Origin: Anaerolineales bacterium
Lineage (GTDB): Bacteria; Chloroflexota; Anaerolineae; Epilineales; JAANWY01
DNA length: 5,066 nucleotides
Assembly (NCBI GenBank): GCA_018263655.1
Contig: JAANWY010000346.1
Location: forward strand, 1-5,066
Reading direction: 5' to 3'
The position numbers and the translations under genes are program-made. The stretch's first letter is position 1; every line of letters begins with the position of its first letter. Below, in pieces: positions 1 through 5,066 of this stretch. Below the pieces are notes generated by a model. That model saw only the letters and a list, made by a program, of their open reading frames with translations, made no database searches and was not told the origin of the DNA.

Positions 1-63
1 AGGGCAATCGGGAGCAGATGTGTGGGAGTGTGGTGGCGTGCCCGCAGGTTGTGGCGCGGTATC

Positions 64-82
64 GCCGGCCGGCGGGGCCGGC
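64..82. other. G+C-rich hairpin in the region before the first gene
   Basis: A perfect 7-base stem GCCGGCC (64-70) pairs with GGCCGGC (76-82) around a 5-base loop. No T tract follows, so it is not a convincing intrinsic terminator. Bases 1-118 otherwise carry no assignable gene. All three forward frames are open from the window edge before stopping between about 82 and 105, so the tail of an upstream gene could end here, but no family is recognisable. Confidence 0.3.
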
Positions 83-118
83 TGATTGAGATCGTTGAGA
101 GCTGAGGGGGGTGGACCC

Positions 119-382
119 ATGAAGGCGATAGATAGAAGAAGCTTGCTGTTTGGATTCCTGGTCTGGTTGATACCATTCATCGTGTCCGTGGCTATATTCC
201 CGATCAGGACCTCTTCACGGGCACTGTTTGAATCAATCATGCCGGTGGTTGTCGCCATATCTGTCGTGCTGTTCTCAATCCTGTATTTGAGGCGTGTAGA
301 GGCGGATTTGTTCAAGACAGGGGTTAAGTCAGGATATCTGGGTCAGGTGTCCCTCGTTTGGGGGCACTTGGATCGCCGATGA
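119..382 (+). pseudogene. small two-helix membrane protein, 3'-truncated
   Basis: The reading frame encodes 87 residues. The ATG at 119 is chosen because AGGGGG (105-110) sits 8 bases upstream; the frame extends further 5' only through a weaker start. Residues about 9-27 (LLFGFLVWLIPFIVSVAIF) and 41-57 form two hydrophobic helices, separated by a short loop with arginines and LFES. From memory this resembles the N-terminal half of an uncharacterised bacterial/archaeal membrane protein of roughly 130-150 residues, which continues with further helices after a segment like the LFKTGV at 64-69. Here the hydrophobic pattern stops right after V69 (about base 325). The last 18 or so residues are simply the antisense of the truncated toxin gene that overlaps at 324-382. 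The gene therefore looks like a fragment whose 3' end was removed by a deletion. Function is unknown; no enzymatic motif is visible. Whether it is still expressed cannot be judged. Confidence 0.55.
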
Positions 383-467
383 TCCATACAGCGACATCGG
401 GCCATTGATGATGTATCGCTGTGCGCAGAGCGGGATCGACGTTCTCATCCAGCAGGTAGCCAGTCAT
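324..467 (-). pseudogene. DUF5615-type PIN-like toxin, C-terminally truncated
   Basis: On the minus strand an ATG at 467-465 overlaps the antitoxin stop codon in a TCAT/ATGA arrangement, typical of translationally coupled toxin-antitoxin pairs. The 47-residue product begins MTGYLLDENVDPALRTAI and later contains VWIIGDPSAP and GTPDPDIL. This matches what I know of the DUF5615 (Mut7-C/PIN-like) toxin family: an N-terminal LLDENV acidic motif, then a VWxxGDPxAP segment, then GTxDPxIL. Family members are usually about 100-120 residues and continue with WCE, a TNNR-like motif and a C-terminal strand. Here a TAA follows directly after DPDILT at 326-324, and the remaining half, including further presumed active-site residues, is absent from the window. 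The gene is probably inactive. It ends where the convergent membrane protein fragment also breaks off, supporting a deletion junction rather than a simple nonsense mutation. Confidence 0.7.
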
Positions 468-820
468 GCTGATGGAGTTTGTGGTTCAGCCGCTTGGCGC
501 TTGGCCGCTTCACGCTCGGCCTTGATTCGGCGTAGCTTGAGCATTGCCGGCGTCGGATTACGTTCTTGTTCAGCGCGCATTCGCCGGCCGTGCTCGATCC
601 ATTCGGTCATGTAGTCGCGGACTGCTTCCTTGTCATGTAGATAGTAGAGAATGGTAGCGTATACCTGTTCAAGTGATAGAGATGGATAGGTGTTGGCAAT
701 CTCTTCTGGTGTCTGACTCCGATGGATGAAATCGTAAAGGATCGTCTCGATACCGATACGGGTACCTTTGATTCGAATGTCGTTGGGAGCGAGGAAGTTG
801 AAGTAGTCTTCGAGTTTCAT
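464..820 (-). CDS. DUF433 family antitoxin
   Basis: This 118-residue protein carries the DUF433 signature at about residues 14-60: IRIKGTRIGIETILYDF, then TPEEIANTYPSLSLEQVYATILYYL. It is a small helix-turn-helix fold found as the antitoxin of type II toxin-antitoxin pairs with DUF5615/PIN-like toxins. The C-terminal 50 residues are highly charged and probably helical (RRMRAEQER, KLRRIKAEREAAKRQ), consistent with a toxin-binding or flexible tail. The ATG at 820-818 is supported by an AAAGGAG ribosome binding site 9 bases upstream (minus strand, 836-830) and by a promoter further upstream. Its stop overlaps the start of the toxin gene, so the two were one operon. The antitoxin looks intact although its toxin partner is truncated, making it an orphan or a remnant. 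Such antitoxins often autoregulate by binding their promoter; no operator could be read here. Confidence 0.8.
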   Translation of the reverse strand: MKLEDYFNFLAPNDIRIKGTRIGIETILYDFIHRSQTPEEIANTYPSLSLEQVYATILYYLHDKEAVRDYMTEWIEHGRRMRAEQERNPTPAMLKLRRIKAEREAAKRQAAEPQTPSA

Positions 821-829
821 AGTGTTTGT

Positions 830-836
830 CTCCTTT
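830..836 (-). promoter_or_regulatory. ribosome binding site of the antitoxin gene
   Basis: The minus strand reads AAAGGAG here, 9 bases before the ATG at 820-818. This is a strong Shine-Dalgarno match and fixes the start of the DUF433 gene. Confidence 0.75.
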
Positions 837-862
837 GGAAAATCATGGTTGATACAAGACTC

Positions 863-891
863 ATTATAACATCAGCGTAGGAAGGGCGCAA
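863..891 (-). promoter_or_regulatory. putative sigma-70-type promoter for the toxin-antitoxin operon
   Basis: The minus strand has a perfect -10 box TATAAT (868-863), preceded after exactly 17 bases by TTGCGC (891-886), a 3 of 6 match to TTGACA. The predicted transcript would start near 856, giving a leader of about 36 bases before the antitoxin ATG. The -10 box is strong in an otherwise G+C-rich window; the -35 box is weak. Confidence 0.6.
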
Positions 892-914
892 AGCTCGAAA
901 GATTGTACGATAGG

Positions 915-1013
915 TGTCTTCTCAATATATGGGGGACATGTAGGACGATTTGGTAAATCGTCGGGTCGAAATACCATTTCGACCTACATAGCTCCGAAAT
1001 ATTGAGATGATAC
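915..1013. mobile_element. 99-base MITE-like element with 9-base target duplication
   Basis: The 9-mer TACGATAGG occurs at 906-914 and again at 1014-1022, exactly flanking this segment. The ends are inverted repeats: TGTCTTCTCAATAT (915-928) against the complement of 999-1012, matching at 12 of 14 positions, with the inner nine perfect. Between them lie two perfect hairpins. There is no room for a transposase, so this would be a non-autonomous element mobilised in trans. A 9-base duplication is compatible with several IS families (IS4 is one), but the family cannot be assigned. It sits in the divergent spacer between the antitoxin gene and the flavoprotein gene, closest to the latter, and could influence its transcription. 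Confidence 0.65.
938..989. repeat. double hairpin (cloverleaf-like palindrome) inside the MITE
   Basis: Stem 1 is GACGATTT (944-951) with AAATCGTC (955-962), loop GGT. Stem 2 is GGTCGAAAT (964-972) with ATTTCGACC (976-984), loop ACC. A short outer stem ATGTA (938-942)/TACAT (985-989) closes both. Together with the outer inverted repeats at 920-928 and 999-1007, the whole can fold as a nested four-arm structure in DNA or RNA. Palindromic repeats of this form are, from memory, dispersed in Chloroflexota and cyanobacterial genomes. Confidence 0.75.
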
Positions 1014-1052
1014 TACGATAGGGCCTGATGAGTTTACGTGATTGGTGGAGTC

Positions 1053-1063
1053 GAGGATAGGGG
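1053..1063 (+). promoter_or_regulatory. candidate ribosome binding site deciding the flavoprotein start
   Basis: GAGG (1053-1056) lies 9 bases before the ATG at 1066, and a G-rich stretch (1060-1063) follows. This favours ATG 1066 over the in-frame TTG at 1042 and GTG at 1045, which have no comparable upstream motif. Confidence 0.45.
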
Positions 1064-1065
1064 CA

Positions 1066-4000
1066 ATGGGGCGAAATCCGGAAATCCAAAATCCAAAATC
1101 TGGCAACGGGCGCGCGCAGAATGGAAAACCCATCGGAGCCGTCATGGTGGTGGGGGGCGGCATCGCCGGCATGCAGGCATCGCTGGACCTGGCCGAAGCC
1201 GGCTACAAAGTCTACATGGCTGAGAAGAAGTCGGCCATCGGCGGCCACATGGCGCAACTGGACAAGACGTTTCCCACCAACGACTGTGCCATGTGCACCA
1301 TCTCGCCCAAGCTGGTTGAGACGGGCCAGCACCTCAACATCGAAATCCTGACCGACAGCGAGGTGACCGGGCTGCGGGGGACTGCCGGCAACTTCACCGC
1401 CACCGTCACCACCCACCCGCGCTACATCGACGTCGACAAGTGCACGGGCTGCGGCGACTGTGCTGACGTCTGCCCCGTCGTCATCCCCGATCACTTCAAC
1501 GAAGGGCTCTCGGAGCGGCGGGCGGCCTACAGACTCTATCCGCAGGCCATTCCCAACGCCTACGCCATCGAGAAGCGCGGCATCGCCCCCTGCCGCGACG
1601 CCTGCCCCGCCGGCCAACGCGCCCAGGGCTACATCGCCCTCATCCACGAGGGGCGCTTCGACGACGCGCTGCGCGTGATCAAAGAGGACAATCCCTTCCC
1701 CGGCATCTGCGGGCGCATCTGCAATCACCGCTGCGAGGATGCCTGCAACCGCGGCAAGGTGGACGACCCCGTCAATATCCATGCCCTCAAGCGCTTCGTG
1801 ACCGATGAGGTGTACGCCGAACCGCGTGTGCCACCCGAGACGGCCGAACAGAAGTACGACGAGCGCGTGGCCATCATCGGCGCCGGCCCGTGCGGGCTCA
1901 CCACTGCCCAGGATCTGTGTCAGATGGGTTATCCGGTCACCGTCTTCGAGGCGCTGCCGGTGGCCGGCGGCATGCTGCGCGTGGGCGTGCCCGAGTACCG
2001 CTTGCCGAGCTGGATCGTCGACCGCGAGGTGCAGGACATCGTCGATCAGGGCGTCGAGCTGCGCCTCAACCACCGCGTCGGCGACCTGGACGAGATCTTC
2101 GACGAGGGCTTCGAATCGGTCCTCATCGCTGTGGGCGCCCATGAAGGCATCCGATTGCCTATCCCTGGCAAAGACCTGGATGGTGTGCTGATCAATACCC
2201 AGTTCCTGCGCGACGTGCGGTTAGCGGAATTGGCAGGGGAGCAGGGGAGCGGAGGAGCAGGGGAGCAGAGGAGCACGGGAGCAGAGGAGCAAGACAGAGC
2301 TCTTGACGGTGATCAGTTGTTCACCTCGGCACCTCGGCACCTCGGCACCTCGGCTCAGGAAAAGGGGCGGCCAGACCCAGGGTCACAGATTGAAGGGAAG
2401 CGGGTGCTGGTGCTGGGCGGCGGCAACGTGGCCATCGACGTGGCGCGGACGGCGGTGCGTCTGGGTGCAGAAGAAGTGCACATGGCGTGTCTGGAGGGCC
2501 GGCACGAGATGCCCTCGCACGAGTGGGAGATCCAAGATGCGCTGGACGAGGGGATCGCCATCTACAACGATCGCACCTTCCTACGCGTCGTGGACGACGG
2601 CACGGGGTATGCCGCCGGTGTGGAGTGCCAAGACGTAGCCCACTTCGAGTTCGACGATCAGGGCCGGCTCTCATTGGACGCCGTGGAGGGGTCGGAGCAC
2701 GTGCTGCCGGCCGACGTTGTCATCTTCTCCGTGGGGCAGCGCGCGGGTCTGGCCTTCATCCCTGACGATGCCGGCGTCGGGCTGACGAGCGGCCGAACCA
2801 TCGCCGTGAATCCTAATACCTTCGCCGCCACCCGCCCGGGTGTGTTCGCGGCCGGCGACAGCGTCAGCGGCACCGCCTTCGTCATCGAAGCTGTGGCCAG
2901 CGGGCACCAGTCGGCCGAGTCCATCCATCGCTATTTGCGCGGCGAAGAGCTAGAGCCCAAGCCAAAACCCGACCTCCCGGTGGTGGATTTGACCCAGCGG
3001 GAACTGGACGAGCGGAAACTGCACGGCAAGCTCAAGGTCACGCCGCGCGTGCACATGCCTGAACTGCCGCCCGAACAACGCATCGAGACGTTTGCTGAGA
3101 TCGAAACGGGCTACACGTCCGAGTTGGCCCAGGCTGAAGCGGCTCGCTGTCTGGCCTGCGGCATCTGCTCCGAGTGCCTGAGCTGCTACTATCAATGCGG
3201 CGTCGACGCCATTGATCACGACATGCTGGAGAAGCAGCAGGAGATCGACGTCGGAGCCGTCATCCTGGCGCCCGGCTACCAGGCCTACCGATCGGAACTC
3301 TCGCAGGAGTACGGCTGGGGCCGCTATCCCAACGTTGTCAGCTCGCTGCAGTTTGAGCGGCTCCTGAGCGCCTCCGGCCCGACGGTGGGGCACGTGAAGC
3401 GCCCGTCCGACGATCAGACGCCGAAGAAGATCGCTTTCTTGCAGTGTGTTGGCTCGCGCGATCAGTCGCACGACTACTGTTCGGCGGTGTGCTGCATGTA
3501 CGCGGCCAAAGAGGCCATCATGGCCGTCGAGCACGAGCCGGACACCGAAGTCCACGTCTTCATGATGGACATGCGCGCCTTCAGCAAGGGCTACGAGGAG
3601 TACTATCGCCGCGCGCAGAATGTATACGGCATCAACTACACGCGCTGCCGCATCTCGGCGCTGAAGGAAAATCCCGAGAACCACAACCTCCTCGTCCGCT
3701 ACGTCCCCGAGCACACCGATCATGCTGAAGAGCGAAGCGACGAAGGATCTCCAATCTCTAATCTCCAATCTCCAATCGTCGAAGAGGAGTTTGACATGGT
3801 CGTCCTCTCCGTCGGCATGGAGATCTCGGAGAGCGTGCAGGGACTGGGGCACGAGCTGGGGATCGAGTTGGACGAATACGGCTTCTGCCACACGGTTCAG
3901 TTCCAGCCGCTGCAGACCAGCAAGCCCGGCATCTACGCCGTCGGCCCGTTCCGTGAGCCAAAGGACATTCCGGAGTCGGTGGTGGAGGCGAGTGGGGCGG

Positions 4001-4854
4001 CAGCCGCAGCAGGCGAATTGTTGGCCGGCGCCCGAGGCACCCTCACCCGCCAGGCCGAGTATCCGCCGGAGCGCGACGTAGCGCAGGAGGAGCCGCGCAT
4101 CGCCGTCTTCGTCTGCCACTGCGGCTCGAACATCGGCGGCTTCTTAGACGTGCCCAATGTAGCCGAATACGCTCGAACGCTGCCTAACGTAGTCCACGCG
4201 GAAGACAGCCTGTACACGTGCTCCCAGGACACCATCGCTCACATCACAGAGACGGTCAAGGAGCTAGGGGCGAACCGCGCGGTGGTGGCCTCGTGCACGC
4301 CGCTGACCCACGAGCCACTGTTCCAGGACAGCATTCGGGCCGCCGGCCTGAATCCATACCTGTTCGAGATGGCCAACATCCGCAACCAGTGCTCGTGGGT
4401 GCACTCGCACGATTGGGATACGGCGACGCGTAAGGCGAAGGATCTGGTGCGCATGGCCGTCGTGCGCGCAGCACGGTTGCAGCCGCTGCACACGCGGCCG
4501 GTGCCGACCGAGAAAACGGCCCTCGTCGTCGGTGGGGGCGTGGCCGGCATGACGGCGGCGTTGTCCCTCGCGGGGCAGGACTTCCCCGTGCATCTCGTCG
4601 AACGGAGCGACGCGCTGGGCGGCAACCTGCGCAACTTGCACTATACACTGAGCGATCTAGGCCTGAGTCATAGCGTACGCCAGAATGGTCGATCAATTCA
4701 AATTCACAATTCACAATTCACAATTCACAATTCAGCAGTATTCCCCAGGATGGAGGCCCAAAGACGTACGACCCGCAGGCATACCTGGCTGACTTGGTCG
4801 ATCGGGTGGAGGCCAATCCGCTCATCACAGTGCATCGAGAGACGGAGTTGGTGA
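1066..4854 (+). CDS. HdrA-like iron-sulfur flavoprotein with inserted GltD/NfnB-like NAD(P)H module; frame breaks near 4700-4745
   Basis: This is a multidomain cytosolic electron-transfer protein; residues are numbered from ATG 1066. Unit 1 opens with an FAD-binding Rossmann motif GGGIAG (30-35), then the HdrA signature TFPTNDCAMCTISPKLV and a [4Fe-4S] motif at C126, C129, C132, C136. After PQAIPNAYAIEKRG (ending about 172) the HdrA ferredoxin region is interrupted by a full GltD/NfnB-type module. It has a cysteine-rich Fer4_20 domain (C176, C180, C215, C219, C223, C227), an FAD motif GAGPCG (272-277), an NAD(P)-binding motif GGGNVA (451-456) and the closing FAD motif GVFAAGD (592-598). HdrA resumes with six cysteines (C695-C711) and CVGSRD...YCSAVCCM (C794-C810). 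Unit 2 begins with the HdrA FeS domain (VCHCGSNIG; C1017, C1019, C1052, C1077, C1109) and a second Rossmann motif GGGVAG (1156-1161). Residues after about 1200 are out of the homologous frame, so the native C-terminus lies in the continuation at 4743-5066. The likely role is NAD(P)H-linked, perhaps bifurcating, electron transfer with HdrB/C- or MvhD-like partners, none of them in the window. Domains are certain; substrate is inferred. Confidence 0.85.
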   Translation: MGRNPEIQNPKSGNGRAQNGKPIGAVMVVGGGIAGMQASLDLAEAGYKVYMAEKKSAIGGHMAQLDKTFPTNDCAMCTISPKLVETGQHLNIEILTDSEVTGLRGTAGNFTATVTTHPRYIDVDKCTGCGDCADVCPVVIPDHFNEGLSERRAAYRLYPQAIPNAYAIEKRGIAPCRDACPAGQRAQGYIALIHEGRFDDALRVIKEDNPFPGICGRICNHRCEDACNRGKVDDPVNIHALKRFVTDEVYAEPRVPPETAEQKYDERVAIIGAGPCGLTTAQDLCQMGYPVTVFEALPVAGGMLRVGVPEYRLPSWIVDREVQDIVDQGVELRLNHRVGDLDEIFDEGFESVLIAVGAHEGIRLPIPGKDLDGVLINTQFLRDVRLAELAGEQGSGGAGEQRSTGAEEQDRALDGDQLFTSAPRHLGTSAQEKGRPDPGSQIEGKRVLVLGGGNVAIDVARTAVRLGAEEVHMACLEGRHEMPSHEWEIQDALDEGIAIYNDRTFLRVVDDGTGYAAGVECQDVAHFEFDDQGRLSLDAVEGSEHVLPADVVIFSVGQRAGLAFIPDDAGVGLTSGRTIAVNPNTFAATRPGVFAAGDSVSGTAFVIEAVASGHQSAESIHRYLRGEELEPKPKPDLPVVDLTQRELDERKLHGKLKVTPRVHMPELPPEQRIETFAEIETGYTSELAQAEAARCLACGICSECLSCYYQCGVDAIDHDMLEKQQEIDVGAVILAPGYQAYRSELSQEYGWGRYPNVVSSLQFERLLSASGPTVGHVKRPSDDQTPKKIAFLQCVGSRDQSHDYCSAVCCMYAAKEAIMAVEHEPDTEVHVFMMDMRAFSKGYEEYYRRAQNVYGINYTRCRISALKENPENHNLLVRYVPEHTDHAEERSDEGSPISNLQSPIVEEEFDMVVLSVGMEISESVQGLGHELGIELDEYGFCHTVQFQPLQTSKPGIYAVGPFREPKDIPESVVEASGAAAAAGELLAGARGTLTRQAEYPPERDVAQEEPRIAVFVCHCGSNIGGFLDVPNVAEYARTLPNVVHAEDSLYTCSQDTIAHITETVKELGANRAVVASCTPLTHEPLFQDSIRAAGLNPYLFEMANIRNQCSWVHSHDWDTATRKAKDLVRMAVVRAARLQPLHTRPVPTEKTALVVGGGVAGMTAALSLAGQDFPVHLVERSDALGGNLRNLHYTLSDLGLSHSVRQNGRSIQIHNSQFTIHNSAVFPRMEAQRRTTRRHTWLTWSIGWRPIRSSQCIERRSW
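1073..1101 (+). repeat. 7-base tandem repeat RAAATCC (about 4 units) at the gene start
   Basis: Units are GAAATCC (1073-1079), one extra G, GAAATCC (1081-1087), AAAATCC (1088-1094) and AAAATCT (1095-1101). The array lies just after ATG 1066 and encodes part of a 23-residue tail (NPEIQNPKSG) before the first FAD-binding strand. Its complement is the GGATTTT-type repeat that I recall as dispersed in Chloroflexota intergenic DNA. Confidence 0.75.
2236..2294 (+). repeat. 8-base tandem repeat GAGCAGRG (7 units) inside the GltD-like module
   Basis: GAGC recurs at exact 8-base spacing: 2239, 2247, 2255, 2263, 2271, 2279 and 2287. Units differ only in the last four bases. The array is translated in frame as a low-complexity linker (GEQGSGGAGEQRSTGAEEQ) between RDVRLAEL and the NAD(P)-binding subdomain starting near GKRVLVLGGGN. 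Confidence 0.9.
2322..2353 (+). repeat. 8-base tandem repeat CACCTCGG (4 perfect units)
   Basis: Four identical units at 2322, 2330, 2338 and 2346, followed by a degenerate CTCAGG. It lies 28 bases after the GAGCAGRG array in the same linker and reads SAPRHLGTSA in frame. Unit type and sequence are unrelated to the neighbouring array, so the linker is a compound of two repeat families. Confidence 0.9.
3747..3777 (+). repeat. 7-base tandem repeat ATCTCCA (4 units plus ATC)
   Basis: Units start at 3747, 3754 (ATCTCTA), 3761 and 3768, then ATC at 3775-3777. It is translated in frame as PISNLQSPI. The insertion lies between the HdrA-like strand LLVRYVPEH and the strand EEEFDMVVLSVGM, a position that reads as a surface loop. 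The preceding 3728-3750 (GAAGAGCGAAGCGACGAAGG) looks like a separate dispersed repeat. Confidence 0.85.
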
Positions 4855-5066
4855 AAACCGGCGGCTTCGTCGGCAACTTCACTTCAGTCTTGGCGCGCGG
4901 TGTGAACGGCGAGGCGCATCGATTTGAGGTGGAGCACGGGGCCACCATCGTCGCCACCGGCGGTCAGGAGTATCGCGGCCCGGAGTATGGCTACGGTACC
5001 GATCCGCGGATCGTTACGCAACAAGAATTCGAAGCGCTTCTGGTAGAGGAGCAGAGGAGCAGAGGA
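4674..5066 (+). CDS. out-of-frame continuation of the HdrA-like flavoprotein, cut by the window end
   Basis: This frame opens after a TAG at 4671-4673 and stays open to the last base. From 4743 it encodes clear HdrA sequence: YDPQAYLADLVDRVEANPLI, then a GGFVGNF motif, then ATIVATGGQEYRGPEYGYG and VTQQEFEALL. These follow the LGGNLRNLHYTL segment of unit 2 in ordinary HdrA proteins, so this is the rest of the same FAD domain in a frame shifted by -1 (equivalently +2). No convincing ribosome binding site or independent start was seen, so it is not an independent gene. The 4674-4742 part is repeat and linker only. The C-terminal portion, where HdrA carries ferredoxin-like clusters, lies beyond the window. 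Confidence 0.8.
4695..4734 (+). repeat. 7-base tandem repeat AATTCAC (4 full units plus partials) at the frame break
   Basis: Full units run 4701-4728, preceded by AATTCA (4695-4700) and followed by AATTCA (4729-4734). It is A+T-rich within a G+C-rich gene and has no stop codon in any forward frame. HdrA homology is in the frame of 1066 before the array (LGGNLRNLHYTL) and in the frame of 4743 after it (YDPQAYLADLV). A unit of 7 is not a multiple of 3, so each unit gained or lost changes frame. Confidence 0.9.
5045..5066 (+). repeat. second GAGCAGRG octamer array, running off the window
   Basis: GAGC at 5049 and 5057, with GA again at 5065, keeps the same 8-base period and sequence as the array at 2236-2294. 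In the continuation frame it encodes VEEQRSRG directly after EFEALL. Its full length is unknown because the window ends. Confidence 0.7.

Noticed and set aside
64..82. Intrinsic terminator before the first gene
   Set aside because: The stem is strong but no T tract follows on either side, so only a hairpin is reported.
405..614. A 69-residue plus-strand frame opposite the antitoxin
   Set aside because: It is antisense to the DUF433/toxin pair, which has family motifs, coupling and expression signals; this frame has none.
1042..1065. Start of the flavoprotein at TTG 1042 or GTG 1045
   Set aside because: ATG 1066 has GAGG at suitable spacing, while the earlier codons lack an upstream ribosome binding site and add no conserved residues.
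922..2142. A 406-residue open frame on the minus strand
   Set aside because: It lies antisense to well-supported HdrA/GltD motifs, has no recognisable domain, and is explained by the high G+C codon bias of the plus-strand gene. Part of it also reads through the MITE and repeat.
2236..2353. Tandem repeats as a possible CRISPR array
   Set aside because: Units are 8 bases, directly adjacent and without spacers, and are translated in frame within a protein linker.
2950..4119. A 389-residue open frame on the minus strand
   Set aside because: It is antisense to conserved cysteine motifs of the flavoprotein; composition is biased and no domain is recognisable.
4690..4745. Programmed -1 ribosomal slippage joining the two HdrA frames
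   Set aside because: No slippery heptamer of the X XXY YYZ type and no strong downstream stem were seen in the overlap; repeat-number change is a simpler explanation.

Overview
This 5,066-base window looks like a G+C-rich anaerobic bacterium, most likely Chloroflexota (Anaerolineae-like). That placement is inference. It rests on the pairing of a giant HdrA-type flavoprotein with several classes of short tandem repeat that I associate from memory with Chloroflexota and filamentous cyanobacteria, plus a DUF433/DUF5615-type toxin-antitoxin pair. No rRNA, tRNA or CRISPR array is visible.

Layout. Bases 1-118 hold no assignable gene, only a G+C-rich hairpin. A small membrane protein gene (119-382, +) keeps its N-terminal half and has lost its 3' end. 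It runs head-on into a toxin gene fragment (324-467, -) that has also lost its 3' end, so the point near 324-330 looks like a deletion junction between two convergent genes. Upstream of the toxin on the minus strand lies an intact DUF433 antitoxin gene (464-820, -) with a readable promoter and ribosome binding site. Between this gene and the divergent flavoprotein gene sits a 99-base MITE-like element (915-1013) with terminal inverted repeats, two internal hairpins and an exact 9-base target duplication.

The rest of the window is one very large gene (1066-4854, +, continuing in another frame to the window edge). It encodes an electron-transfer flavoprotein built from two HdrA-like units. A complete GltD/NfnB-like NAD(P)H oxidoreductase module is inserted inside the ferredoxin region of the first unit. 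The expected role is flavin- and iron-sulfur-based, possibly bifurcating, electron transfer between NAD(P)H, ferredoxin and disulfide or other Hdr-type partners. No partner subunits are in the window.

The most unusual feature is that this gene is studded with short tandem repeats of 7 or 8 bases, at 1073-1101, 2236-2294, 2322-2353, 3747-3777, 4695-4734 and 5045-5066. They fall at the N-terminal tail and at apparent linkers or loops. At the 4695-4734 array the HdrA homology changes frame: upstream homology is in the frame of 1066, downstream homology (4743-5066) in the frame of position 4743. One additional 7-base unit would restore a single reading frame. This is either real repeat-number variation, with on/off potential, or a collapsed repeat in the assembly.
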